Below, piece after piece: positions 16,556 to 25,168 of a DNA stretch of 64,000 bases. Origin of the DNA: CAYNVS01 sp964400725 (lineage in GTDB: Bacteria > Myxococcota_A > SURF-8 > CAYNVS01). The position numbers and the translations under genes are program-made. Under the pieces are notes generated by a model, which ran no database searches, was not told where the DNA came from, and saw only the letters and a program-made list of their open reading frames with translations. How positions within the stretch are numbered: the first letter of the stretch is position 1; every line of letters begins with the position of its first letter. The stretch covers positions 1-64,000 of the forward strand of contig CAYNVS010000004.1 in the NCBI GenBank assembly GCA_964400725.1, given 5' to 3'.

Positions 16556-18460
16556 TTAGAAGATAATTGCGGCCATCGCCTGGAAAGCCTGCGCTACGCC
16601 CGTAGCCGGATGCCACAGAGCGAGATTCTCGTTGTTCGGGTCTTTTTCGAGTTTTCCAAGTCCGGCGCCGGGGAATAGAATTCCGTATGAAACGCCGAAA
16701 TAGTATTTGTCGGACGAGGTGTATGTGATGTGCAGATCGAGCTCGAAGCCCAGTTGTTTCGAGTCCGCCGCCTTTTCCGCTTCCTTTTGCGAGAAGGACG
16801 ACGCGTAGTAGGGGACGCTCGCCGCGTTCAGAGCCATTGAATAAATGCCTTCGAGTCTCGCAGAAAGGCCGGTCGCAGGACGGAACTCCGCTACGCCTTT
16901 GAAGTAAAGCGCGTCCGTTACCGTGCCGATGATTTCGCGGAAGAGAAGCATATCGACGCGGTAATCCGGGTCGAAGCGGAAGTTGGTGATTTTATGGTCG
17001 CTCTCGAACTGTTTTCCGCCGCTGTAGTTGTCTTGGTTGTTCATAACGGGGTAAACGCCCCAGCCCATATCGGGGTCGCCGCTGGCCATGCCAAGCTCCA
17101 GTCCGGCGACAAGTTTGTTGTCGAGGAAGCCGTAGTCGGCCTGAACGACGAATCCGTATTGAAGGAAATCGCAGCCGTGCGGATCTTGGTTTTGCGCCAT
17201 AATGTTGTCCACGGATCCGGTTACGAGAACGCCTTCGAATTCGAGGCGGAGATTTTCGTAAAGAAGTTTGCCCCAAACGTCGAGTATATAAAGGAAGAGA
17301 CCTCTATCTACCAGTTCGACGTTCGCTTTTTCCGTAGGAGTTCCATAGGACGAATTGCTGTTGGTTACGCCCGCGGGAATTTCGTAATTCTGATTGCGCA
17401 AAACGTTAAGAATGCCGTAGTTAAGCACGAGCTCGCCGTTGTGCAGCTTTTCGTCAATGTCTTCCTGTTTGTCTTTTTTGGCGAAACCGAACGTCCATTG
17501 CCCGACGTCGTCAAGCATGGTGAGGTTCTTTTCCTGTCCGTTGCCTATCAGGCCGTTGTGGGCGGTGATGCCGTTGTTGGGCATGTCCCACGTTACAAAG
17601 ACCAGATGCTCGAACAGTTTAGTGGCGAACATAACGCGGTCAACGAAGTCGCCGTAATCGCTGTTGATGCCGCTGCCGTTGTTGACGTTTATTCCTAAGC
17701 CGAACTGAGACGCCATGCGTCCGAAGCGCAAAACGCCGAAAGGCAGTCTTACGTCGCCGTAAAGAGATTTGACGGCGATCGCGTCCTGCCACGAGTTCAT
17801 GCCGTACCTCGGCGTTACCGCTGTGGACGCGAACGAAGTGTAGCCGGAGCTGTTCGGCGAGCCCGCGCGGAAATCGAGGGTATCGGGGGTGCTTCCCAGA
17901 ACGAGGTTGTCCATTACGTCAACGCGCATGACAAGTTTCACGTCTTCGGAGACGTTTATTGTCGGGTTTAGCGAAAGTCTCATGTTCGCGCCGCTGAAAA
18001 GGTCGCTGCCGCATTTGGAGTCTTTGCTCTTGTTGACGCTGTAACAATCTTTGGGGTAGGGCGCAAGCGGCGTAATCTGGCCGAGGTCGAGTCTGTGGAA
18101 GAGCTGATAGCGCATGCGGTAATAGCCGTCGAGCTGGAAGAACTTAAGCTGTTCTTTTTCCTTAACGATGGGCGTCTTGGGATTTAAATCGACCGGAACG
18201 TTCGGGACGTTGACTTCTTCTTTGACGCTTTCTTTCTCAATTTCCTTCTTTTCTTCTTTTTTTACTTTATCGTCCGGTTTGGGGGCCTCTTTTTTTTCCT
18301 CTTTGACCTCTTTTACGTCCGTCGGCTGTTTGGTTTCGGTCGTTTTATCTTTGCCGTCAGCGGTCTTGGGCGGCTCGTCGGCGGCCTGAGCGTACGAACA
18401 AAAGAGTAGAACCAGAAGCAGCGCGGCGGTCGCGCCAAGCGACAATAAAGCTTTTTTCAT
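16556..18460 (-). CDS. Outer-membrane beta-barrel protein (resembles the TIGR04551-type family)
   Basis: A 634-residue exported protein. The start was set at ATG 18460, which places the basic MKK and a long hydrophobic core ending at AQA in a normal signal peptide (cut near residue 26); a longer TTG reading runs over the ribosome site. Residues about 27-95 are a low-complexity Lys/Glu/Pro linker (KEEKKEAPKPDDKVKKEEKK) that could cross the periplasm or contact peptidoglycan. The remaining 540 residues alternate polar and aromatic residues and end in Phe (AAIIF), as outer-membrane barrels do, with LRFGRMASQFGLGI and a single CxxxxxxxxxC loop pair. I recall similar proteins in myxobacteria, but this could not be searched. 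Likely a porin-like or surface barrel. Confidence 0.7.
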   Translation of the reverse strand: MKKALLSLGATAALLLVLLFCSYAQAADEPPKTADGKDKTTETKQPTDVKEVKEEKKEAPKPDDKVKKEEKKEIEKESVKEEVNVPNVPVDLNPKTPIVKEKEQLKFFQLDGYYRMRYQLFHRLDLGQITPLAPYPKDCYSVNKSKDSKCGSDLFSGANMRLSLNPTINVSEDVKLVMRVDVMDNLVLGSTPDTLDFRAGSPNSSGYTSFASTAVTPRYGMNSWQDAIAVKSLYGDVRLPFGVLRFGRMASQFGLGINVNNGSGINSDYGDFVDRVMFATKLFEHLVFVTWDMPNNGITAHNGLIGNGQEKNLTMLDDVGQWTFGFAKKDKQEDIDEKLHNGELVLNYGILNVLRNQNYEIPAGVTNSNSSYGTPTEKANVELVDRGLFLYILDVWGKLLYENLRLEFEGVLVTGSVDNIMAQNQDPHGCDFLQYGFVVQADYGFLDNKLVAGLELGMASGDPDMGWGVYPVMNNQDNYSGGKQFESDHKITNFRFDPDYRVDMLLFREIIGTVTDALYFKGVAEFRPATGLSARLEGIYSMALNAASVPYYASSFSQKEAEKAADSKQLGFELDLHITYTSSDKYYFGVSYGILFPGAGLGKLEKDPNNENLALWHPATGVAQAFQAMAAIIF

Positions 18461-18573
18461 TCCTTGTTCCTCCGTCAAAAGTCAAACGCCGAAGGTTAAA
18501 ATCCTCCGACTTTCCGCTTTTGGCCGCGGCCGCAATGCGTCCGTCCGGCCTTTATATAGCCCGGTTAATCGGA

Positions 18574-19137
18574 CTACTTCTTTACTCGCTCCAGATATTC
18601 GCCCGTTCTGGTATCGACTCTGATGTATTCGCCTTCTTCTACGAACAACGGAACCTGAAAGACTCCGCCCGTCTCGACGGTGGCGGCTTTGGTTACGTTG
18701 GAGACAGTGTCTCCTTTAACGCCCGGCTCGCAGTGCGTTATGCGGACTACCACGTGGTTCGGCAAATCCACGTCGATGGCTTTGCCGCGGTGGAAAAGCA
18801 CGTCGCATTGGAGGTTCTCAAGCAGAAACTTGCTCTTTTCCTCTACCGCCGGACCTTCGATTTCCAGCTGTTCGTAGTTTTCGTTGTCCATGAAATGGAA
18901 AACGGATCCTACTTTATATAAAAACTGCATGTGGCGGACTTCCAAGTCGGCGCTGTCGATTTTATCGCCCGCCTTGAACGTGCGGTCGATGACGTTGCCC
19001 GTGATAAGGCTGCGTATTTTGGTGCGCACGAACGCCGACCCTTTGCCGGGGTTGACGTGCTGGAAATACGTTACCACGAAAGGCTCGCCGTTGATTTCCA
19101 GTTTGGCTCCGTTTCTAATATCCTGAAAGTTGAACAT
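18574..19137 (-). CDS. efp: Elongation factor P
   Basis: A 187-residue EF-P, which relieves ribosome stalling at polyproline stretches. The three KOW/OB-type domains are all present. The tip loop of domain I reads NPGKGSAF, putting the usual modification-site lysine at Lys32, and the C-terminus has the family pattern EYIRVDTRTGEYLERV. The lysine (not arginine) points to the EpmAB beta-lysylation class or an unmodified form; no modifying enzyme is in the window. It lies 50 nt after the M24 peptidase gene, a common pairing (pepP/pepQ-efp). Confidence 0.95.
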   Translation of the reverse strand: MFNFQDIRNGAKLEINGEPFVVTYFQHVNPGKGSAFVRTKIRSLITGNVIDRTFKAGDKIDSADLEVRHMQFLYKVGSVFHFMDNENYEQLEIEGPAVEEKSKFLLENLQCDVLFHRGKAIDVDLPNHVVVRITHCEPGVKGDTVSNVTKAATVETGGVFQVPLFVEEGEYIRVDTRTGEYLERVKK

Positions 19138-19187
19138 TTGCTTCCTCGCGTTGCTAGTAATCCTAAAAGTTTAAAAATATTATAAAG

Positions 19188-20294
19188 TTAAAAAATCGGC
19201 ATTTTGGCCGGTCTTTTGGGCGTTAAAACTTCGTAGCCGTCCTTTGTTACTAAAACCATGTCTTCGACGCGGACGCCGCCGAGACCTTCTATATATACTC
19301 CCGGCTCCACCGTGATTACCATTCCTTCTTTCAGGACGGTTTCCATCATCGGCGAGAATACCGGCATTTCGTGAATTTCAAGCCCTACGCCGTGCCCGAG
19401 CCCGTGCGTGAAGTATTGTCCGTAACCTTTGCCCGCGATGTATTCGCGCGAAATCGCGTCGATTTTAGTCGTTTTGACGCCCGGCTTGACCGCCGCTATG
19501 GCCAAGTCGTGAGAAGTTTTCACCACGTCGAAAATTTCTTGCATCTTCGCGCTGGGCTTGCCGATCGCTACCGTATCGGTGCGGTCGGTGCAGTAGCCTT
19601 TATAAACAAGGCCGAAATCTATAATAACGCATTCGCCCGATTTGAATTTGCGGTTTGACGGCTTGGCGTGGATTATCGCCGCGTGATCGCCCGTCGCGAC
19701 GAGCGGATCGAAGCTCATTCCGCTAGCGCCCCCTTCGCGCATCGCCTTTTCGAGCTCCCACGCGAACTTCGCCTCAGTTACGCCCTCTTTAAGCCATTCC
19801 GCCGCGACGGTCTTAAAACTCTTCGAGGCAATCGCAATCGCTTGACGCATTATTTTAAGCTCGTCTTCCGTCTTGACCATGCGGAAGGTTTGCAGACTCG
19901 TTTCGCTGGGAACCGCCTCGGCTTTTCCCTCGAAGAAATCGACGACAGCCTTGTACTCGCGGTGCGTGAAGTTGTTGGCGTCTATCGCTACCTTTTTAAG
20001 CCCGCGGGATAAAAGGTTTTCCGCGATGCTGGTAATCATGCGCTGGGGTATGGTTACGGCTTCGATTCCGGCGCACTCCTTTTTCGCTTGAAGAGTGTAA
20101 CGACCGTCCACGAACAGGACCGGCGCGCCTTTTTTCAGCCAAACCAGATGGCCTGCGCTGCCGGTAAAGCCGACCGCATGGCGAATCGCCGCAAGGTCGT
20201 GCGTCCATAAAGCGTCGCAGCCCGTTTGTTTCATAATTTTAAGCGGGTCGGAAATTTCCAGTTTGAAAGGCTTCGGGGCCTGATTTTCTGCCAT
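19188..20294 (-). CDS. Xaa-Pro aminopeptidase/dipeptidase, M24 family
   Basis: A 368-residue metallopeptidase of the pita-bread fold that removes residues next to proline. The N-terminal creatinase-like domain covers 1-140. The dinuclear metal ligands are all visible: Asp226 (VIIDFG), Asp237 (CTDRTDT), His301 (THGLGHGVGLEIHE), Glu330 (VEPGVY) and Glu344 (VRVEDM). It is therefore expected to be active. It lies between the roadblock gene (43 nt) and efp (50 nt), so these probably share a transcript. PepP versus PepQ-type specificity cannot be decided from sequence; the ~360-residue length matches the short bacterial PepQ/YpdF-like group. Confidence 0.9.
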   Translation of the reverse strand: MAENQAPKPFKLEISDPLKIMKQTGCDALWTHDLAAIRHAVGFTGSAGHLVWLKKGAPVLFVDGRYTLQAKKECAGIEAVTIPQRMITSIAENLLSRGLKKVAIDANNFTHREYKAVVDFFEGKAEAVPSETSLQTFRMVKTEDELKIMRQAIAIASKSFKTVAAEWLKEGVTEAKFAWELEKAMREGGASGMSFDPLVATGDHAAIIHAKPSNRKFKSGECVIIDFGLVYKGYCTDRTDTVAIGKPSAKMQEIFDVVKTSHDLAIAAVKPGVKTTKIDAISREYIAGKGYGQYFTHGLGHGVGLEIHEMPVFSPMMETVLKEGMVITVEPGVYIEGLGGVRVEDMVLVTKDGYEVLTPKRPAKMPIF

Positions 20295-20337
20295 GTTTCC
20301 TCTTGATATATTTTGCGGCTCAACCGCGGCTAAGCCG

Positions 20338-20700
20338 TTAGACTAAATCGCTCTCCAAAGCTTCCCTGTGCAGTTGCAGCGCGAACTGCCCCTGACCGAT
20401 GTAGGCCGATTTGTCGAAAAGCAGCGCTATGAAGTAATCGCTCGTTATCGGAGAAACCATAATTTTAAAGTACTTCGTTACAATCCAAAAATGTTCGATA
20501 TCGCCCAGAGCCATCGTGTTGGAAACCATGACGATGTTTTGCAGAAGGGCGGACAGCTCCGCGCCCAGTTCCGCCGGATCGGCCTCGACTCCTTCGATTA
20601 AATAGAAATCGAGAATTATGCCGTCGTTTCCAAGCAGCATTCCGCCGATGCTTCCGGGAACCTTGTCGATAATCTTTTTAATTTCCTTACTGAAATCCAT
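20338..20700 (-). CDS. Roadblock/LC7 domain protein (MglB-like)
   Basis: A 120-residue single-domain protein with the roadblock pattern: helix, then IGGMLLGNDGIILDFYLI (about 17-34), a long helix (about 40-65), EHFWIVTKYFKIMVSPI and SDYFIALLFD. Such proteins dimerise and regulate small Ras-like GTPases, as MglB does for MglA in cell polarity and motility. No GTPase of that type lies in the window. The next gene upstream encodes a 72-residue TPR-like protein, and the two may act together. A GAGGCG site precedes the ATG. Confidence 0.8.
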   Translation of the reverse strand: MDFSKEIKKIIDKVPGSIGGMLLGNDGIILDFYLIEGVEADPAELGAELSALLQNIVMVSNTMALGDIEHFWIVTKYFKIMVSPITSDYFIALLFDKSAYIGQGQFALQLHREALESDLV

Positions 20701-20754
20701 CGTCGCCTCGTCTTTTTTACAACGGGTTTATCGGCCGCGGCCTTTTCGCCGCTC

Positions 20755-20973
20755 TCATCGCTCGCTTTGCGCGCGCGCGGTCTTCGCCTTCTGAACGTTT
20801 GAAAGAAGCCTCTCCAGCCTCTCTTTTATAAATTCGCCCTTCATAGCCTTCAGCGCTTCGACGTGAGGGGAATTGGTCTTTTCAAGCTCCGCGACGACTT
20901 CGTCGAAGGCGTCGATTTTGCCTTGAGAAAATAAAACCCTGGCCAGCGTCGGAGTATAAAACGGAAATTTCAT
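20755..20973 (-). CDS. Small TPR-like protein
   Basis: A 72-residue protein. TPTLARVLFSQGKIDAFDEV (about 7-26) matches a pattern common at the end of TPR domains ('TPTLAELYxxQGxxxxAxxx'), so this looks like one free-standing TPR/helical hairpin followed by a basic C-terminal helix. The ribosome site is weak. It sits 54 nt before the roadblock gene on the same strand, and the arrangement suggests a partner for that protein. It could also be the broken remnant of a longer TPR protein, although the frame is clean. Confidence 0.6.
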   Translation of the reverse strand: MKFPFYTPTLARVLFSQGKIDAFDEVVAELEKTNSPHVEALKAMKGEFIKERLERLLSNVQKAKTARAQSER

Positions 20974-21027
20974 TTTTGCGTTCCGCGCGTTTGCATTTTC
21001 TTTGCCGCCTCTTACTAAGCGGCGTTT

Positions 21028-21062
21028 TTAATCAAGAAGGAGACGCCGCAAGACGCCTCCTT
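21028..21062 (-). terminator. Hairpin terminator after the aldolase gene
   Basis: On the minus strand AAGGAGGCGTC/GGCGTCTCCTT forms an 11-bp stem (two G-U pairs) with a TTGC loop and a modest T-rich tail. Confidence 0.55.
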
Positions 21063-21100
21063 TGAACCGTTAAATTAGGGCTCGGAATTAATATTTAATT

Positions 21101-22021
21101 TTATTCCTTGGCTTTATAAATGTCCATTATTTGATGCAGTAATTTTATAGCGTCTTCCTTGGGGCGCTGGAAAGAGTTGCGTCCGATAATCGAGCCGAAC
21201 GCGCCGCCCGCGGCCAATCCGCGTATCTCTTCGAGCACTTCTTCGTCTTTTTTCGCCGCGCCGCCGCTGAAGATAAGAATTCTTCTGCCGCCGAAAGCCG
21301 CCTGAACCACGTGCCGCACTCTTTCCGCGAGCGTATTCATGGGGATGCCGTATTTTTCGTAAACTTTTTTAGCTTCGCCCTGCTCCAAGTCCGCTGTGGG
21401 CGGCTTGACTTTTACTATGTGCGCGCCCAGCTGGCAGGCGATTTGCGCCGCGTAAGCCGCTACGTCTAAAGCCGTTTCGCCGACTTTGGTAAGCTGCTCG
21501 CCGCGCGGGTAGCTCCATACCACGACTACGAGACCCTTGGCTTTGGCTTCCTGCGTAATCTCGCGCAATTCCTGATACATTTCCTTGCGGTGGGACGAGC
21601 CCGGATAAATCGTGAAACCGATTGCGGAGCAGCCGAGTCTCAACGCCTCGTCAACGCTGCCGGTAACCGCCGGAATCGGGTTTTTATCGGAATAAAGCGT
21701 GTCGCTGTTGTTGAGCTTGAGAATAGTCGGCACCTGTCCGGCGTATTTTTCGGCTCCCGCCTCGATGAAGCCCAGCGGCGCGGCGTAAGCGTTGCAGCCG
21801 GACTCGATGGCGAGCTCGTAATGATAAAGCGGGTCGTATCCGGCGGGGTTGGGCGCGAAACTTCTTGCCGGGCCGTGCTCGAATCCCTGATCGACCGGCA
21901 GAATGACCATTTTGCCGGTGCCTTTAAGGCGTCCGGTCATCATCATTTTGTAAAGGTTGGCCTTTACGCCGGGGTTGTCGCTTCCGTACCAGCTTAAAAT
22001 CTCTCTAACTCTCTTGGTCAT
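21101..22021 (-). CDS. fbaB: Class I fructose-bisphosphate aldolase (FbaB/DhnA type)
   Basis: A 306-residue Schiff-base aldolase that splits fructose 1,6-bisphosphate into DHAP and glyceraldehyde 3-phosphate, or runs in reverse. ILPVDQGFEHGP (about 40-51) and the lysine in GAHIVKVKPP (Lys204) match the archaeal-type class I family, as does FSGGAAKKDEEVLEEI near the C-terminus, the phosphate-binding turn. GGAGGAAACG precedes the ATG. The gene is next to the PPi-type phosphofructokinase, separated by 211 nt, and both serve the same glycolytic step pair. Related enzymes include DhnA-type and AroA'-type aldolases, but the length and motifs favour FBP aldolase. Confidence 0.9.
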   Translation of the reverse strand: MTKRVREILSWYGSDNPGVKANLYKMMMTGRLKGTGKMVILPVDQGFEHGPARSFAPNPAGYDPLYHYELAIESGCNAYAAPLGFIEAGAEKYAGQVPTILKLNNSDTLYSDKNPIPAVTGSVDEALRLGCSAIGFTIYPGSSHRKEMYQELREITQEAKAKGLVVVVWSYPRGEQLTKVGETALDVAAYAAQIACQLGAHIVKVKPPTADLEQGEAKKVYEKYGIPMNTLAERVRHVVQAAFGGRRILIFSGGAAKKDEEVLEEIRGLAAGGAFGSIIGRNSFQRPKEDAIKLLHQIMDIYKAKE

Positions 22022-22232
22022 CGTTTCCTCCGAATAGATAATTATGCCTTAAAACTTATGTAAAAAGAACATTAGCCGAATATTCGCAAAGCATACTAGC
22101 ACGCCGCAATTTTTATGCAAGTGCAACGGCGTATAAATTACATTAAAACTATGACGCATAGCGTCCCAGTTTTATGTTCGCGTCGAGTCGGTCGTCGGCG
22201 CGTTGTTTTTGTCTGCGCGGCAAGCTGTTCCG

Positions 22233-23510
22233 TTATTTTTCCGAATACTTCGGGTCGTATTGCAGAGCCTTGCCTAGTTTGTAAAAGTCGTGCACTTTCT
22301 CGCCCGGTTTCGCGTTCGTATCGGTGATTATATGGCGCAGTTTGGTGCGGCGCTTTCCGCCGTCTTTCTCTATCAGCCCTTCAATTTCGCGCTTGTCGAG
22401 CTCGAACTGACCGTTGACCGTAACCATATAACCATACGATTTTTCGTTAATGAGCTTTGCGGCGCCGTAGCCGAGCTGGCTTGCCAGTATAACGTCGTAC
22501 GCCGTCGGATCAACGCAGCGCGTAGTGTAACCTATCGTTCCGGTCTTGACGTTCAGCTTCGCCTTTTCGCCCTTAACGTCTTTATATGCCTTCTGCATTC
22601 TGCTAGAAAGCTGATCGACGAGTTTGAACTCGGAGAGAATGGGGTTGTTGTTGTTGTCGAATTTCACATTTAGCTTCTTGTAATCCTCGTCGGAAAGTAG
22701 GTAGCCCAAACCTTCGGCGATGCAAATTATGCCGTAATTTTTTCCCGCATTTTTACGCGCCAACACAAAATCAAGCAGTTCTTTCGAAAGCTTGTCGAAA
22801 TCGAGCTTTCCTTCAATCTCTTCGGGAACGACCATTTTTGTCGCCATTCCCGCGATGCCCGCGCCCATGCAGTACCAGCCCGCGCTTCTTCCCATCATTT
22901 CCAGCAAAAAGAAAGTCTCCGTCGTCTTGGTTTCCTCGTTGTAGGTAAGCAGGTCCTGACGCGCGCGCTCGATGGCCGAAAAGTAGCCGAAAGTCCAATC
23001 TATTCCGAAGTAATCGTTATCTATCGTCTTGGGCACATGCACGACCGGAACGCCGAATTTGCTTAAATTCGCCGCCGTCTTGAGCGTGTCGTCTCCGCCG
23101 ATTGTAATAAGCGCGCCGACGCCTAAATATTCCAAGGCGTCCACGACTTTGCGCAGACTCGACGTTTTTTCCGCGTCCGAGAAATCCTCGTCGCATGAAA
23201 TTTCATGCTTGCCGACTTTGCTGGGGTTGGCGCGGGAAGTTCGCAGTATTGAGCCGCCTTTGGAGCGGATGCGGCTGACGTCCGAGTATTTAAGGTTAAT
23301 ATAATGCTTTCCTTCGACGAACGAACCTTCGGGAGAGGTTTTGTCGAAGCTCTGTAAATTCTGGTAGCCGTCGTAGAAGCCGACGACCGAATAGCCCATG
23401 TTTAGCAGCGTAATTGTCGCCGCGGAAATGACGGCGTTAGCCGAAGGCGCCGGACCGCCCGAAAACAGAATGCCTACCTTTTTAACGTCTTTGCAAGTTG
23501 AACAGGTCAT
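22233..23510 (-). CDS. pfp: 6-phosphofructokinase, predicted pyrophosphate-dependent
   Basis: A 425-residue phosphofructokinase-family enzyme converting fructose 6-phosphate to the 1,6-bisphosphate. Two motifs point to pyrophosphate rather than ATP as donor: GGDDTLKTA (138-146), where ATP enzymes have GGDG, and PKTIDND (160-166), where ATP enzymes have PGTIDND. EMMGRSAGWY is the substrate-binding MGR motif. The PPi route is reversible and energy-saving, which fits a fermentative anaerobe with PFOR. A strong AAGGAGG site and a TTGACA-type promoter precede the ATG. The N-terminal CSTC pair (3-6) is unusual. Donor specificity is inferred from the two signature residues. Confidence 0.88.
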   Translation of the reverse strand: MTCSTCKDVKKVGILFSGGPAPSANAVISAATITLLNMGYSVVGFYDGYQNLQSFDKTSPEGSFVEGKHYINLKYSDVSRIRSKGGSILRTSRANPSKVGKHEISCDEDFSDAEKTSSLRKVVDALEYLGVGALITIGGDDTLKTAANLSKFGVPVVHVPKTIDNDYFGIDWTFGYFSAIERARQDLLTYNEETKTTETFFLLEMMGRSAGWYCMGAGIAGMATKMVVPEEIEGKLDFDKLSKELLDFVLARKNAGKNYGIICIAEGLGYLLSDEDYKKLNVKFDNNNNPILSEFKLVDQLSSRMQKAYKDVKGEKAKLNVKTGTIGYTTRCVDPTAYDVILASQLGYGAAKLINEKSYGYMVTVNGQFELDKREIEGLIEKDGGKRRTKLRHIITDTNAKPGEKVHDFYKLGKALQYDPKYSEK

Positions 23511-23816
23511 TTTTCCTCCTTCGCGGTTTTAGTTTTTTACAAGTATAATTTGTAAAATCAGCTAATTTTTATACATTTACTATAATATTTTGGAAGTTTA
23601 AGTTGTCAAATAAAACAACTTTGACGGCCTAAGAACAAGGCTTCTAGACGCTCCGCCGACGCGTCGCTCGTCAAAAATGCGGCTGTACGTTTTGCATCTC
23701 TGAAGAAAAAACGCGAATTATTTTTTGTCTCAAATGGCGAATGCGCTTGACGGGGTTATTAAAATGAAACGGCGGAATTAATTTTTTAATCTCCGCGTTC
23801 TCGGTCATTCTCGGTT
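23511..23816. other. 306-bp intergenic region, promoter only
   Basis: Besides the pfp promoter at its left, the right two thirds contain no convincing gene. A weak GCGGA/TCCGC hairpin near 23772-23796 may end the phosphatase transcript on the minus strand, but its T-tract is poor. Confidence 0.45.
23582..23609 (-). promoter_or_regulatory. Promoter of pfp
   Basis: On the minus strand TTGACA (23609-23604), 16 bp, TATTAT (23587-23582), about 65 nt before the ATG. Confidence 0.6.
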
Positions 23817-25139
23817 TCATTTCTTTTTCAGCTCGAACGCGTCTATCCGCTCGTGCTCGCCGTTGTAGGCCGTTACGCTCAGCGTTTCGCAGTCGGCGCG
23901 GGCGATTACGTAATTGCTTTTATCGCCGTCGATATTTACGACCGTCAGCTCTCCGCCGCCGCTTTTGTAGCTTTTTTTTGAGTAAAACCCGCCGGAAATT
24001 ACGTAAATCGTCCCTTTGCCTTCGGGCGCGGCCTTTCCGCCGCAAATCGGCTTCGTTCTCTCGTAGTTGTGGTCGTGGCCGGAGAACGCGACGGCTACGC
24101 CGTATTTGTCGAACAGCGGCGAGACTAGTTTTTTTACGTGAGCGACGTTGCCGTGTCTTCCCGAAGAATAAGCCGACTGGTGATCGACGGTAATTATCCA
24201 TTTAATATTCGGGTCTTGCGAAGCGCTTTTCAAGTCTGACTCAAGCCAAGGCAGCTGCTCGGTCAGCAGCTTTTCGCTCGTCGCGTAAAAACCGACGAAA
24301 TGAGCGCAGCCAAAATCGAACGACCACGCCAGCTCTTTGACCTCCGGCGGAAGCGCGTCCATCTTCGGCAGGCTGAAGTCGGCTGTAAAAACGTCGGTAA
24401 AAACCTCGTGGTTTCCCGCCACAGGCATAAGCGCGTAATAGCGCAAAAGGGGCGCGAAGGCCTCGAACCACTGACGCGTTGCGGGCGCCAGGTTCAGCTC
24501 GACCAAATCGCCGCCGAAGAGCCAAAAGCGGACGTCCTTTCCGGTAGTAGTTTTGATTATCTCGATATTTTGCGACGCCTCGTTCTTCCACGACTGACTG
24601 TCGCTGCCGAAGGCGAATACAAAGGGCGTTTGACCGCCTTTGGGGATGCCGGTTTTAAAGTTGTAAATATCTGAAACAAGCCATTGCAGCTTTGTTTTGA
24701 CGCTCTTTTCCGCTTCGAAGGCGTATTTTTCGCCGACCGCGTAATAATAGTTCGTATCAGGCAAAAGACCGTCGAGGCGCGCCGACCAAACAAGGCCGTC
24801 GAGGCCGCCGCCGCGGAGCTCGCATCCGTCTTGATTGGCCTGTTTGCATTCCGGATAGCCTTGTTTGAGCGCCGACTCGGTTTTGGCGATTAAAACCGCC
24901 GGCTTGTACTTCGCCTCGTCCATTGACTCCGTTTTCCATTGGACAGTAATAGAGCTCGACGGATCGCCCTCGTATGTAAGATGTATTGCGCCGGGTTTGA
25001 ACCCCGTCGATTTTTGCGGCTCAAGCGAAGTTAAAAATTTCGCCGCCTCCGAGCCCGTCCGGGTCGCGCAGCCCGCAAAAGAGGCGATCGTAAGGGTTAT
25101 GCAAATCAGCGCCGCCGTTTTTATTTGAATTTTATTCAC
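23817..25139 (-). CDS. Lipoprotein metallophosphoesterase, purple-acid-phosphatase-like
   Basis: A 440-residue exported phosphatase. The GTG at 25139 was chosen because it yields a normal signal peptide with lipobox SFAGC (Cys24) and avoids overlap with the upstream gene. An N-terminal fibronectin-III-like PAP domain (about 45-150: SITVQWKTES, LLPDTNYYYAVG) is followed by the calcineurin-like domain. Its metal motifs are FGSDSQ (replacing the more usual GDxG/GDxx), FGGDLVEL, AGNHEVF, a histidine in TVDHQSAY, and GHDHNYER. The set is complete enough for a working dinuclear enzyme, probably acting on phosphate esters at the cell surface or periplasm. It lies 29 nt after a barrel-protein gene and probably shares its transcript. 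Confidence 0.85.
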   Translation of the reverse strand: MNKIQIKTAALICITLTIASFAGCATRTGSEAAKFLTSLEPQKSTGFKPGAIHLTYEGDPSSSITVQWKTESMDEAKYKPAVLIAKTESALKQGYPECKQANQDGCELRGGGLDGLVWSARLDGLLPDTNYYYAVGEKYAFEAEKSVKTKLQWLVSDIYNFKTGIPKGGQTPFVFAFGSDSQSWKNEASQNIEIIKTTTGKDVRFWLFGGDLVELNLAPATRQWFEAFAPLLRYYALMPVAGNHEVFTDVFTADFSLPKMDALPPEVKELAWSFDFGCAHFVGFYATSEKLLTEQLPWLESDLKSASQDPNIKWIITVDHQSAYSSGRHGNVAHVKKLVSPLFDKYGVAVAFSGHDHNYERTKPICGGKAAPEGKGTIYVISGGFYSKKSYKSGGGELTVVNIDGDKSNYVIARADCETLSVTAYNGEHERIDAFELKKK

Positions 25140-25168
25140 TTTTCCGCCTTTCCGCGTCTTGCAGCCGC

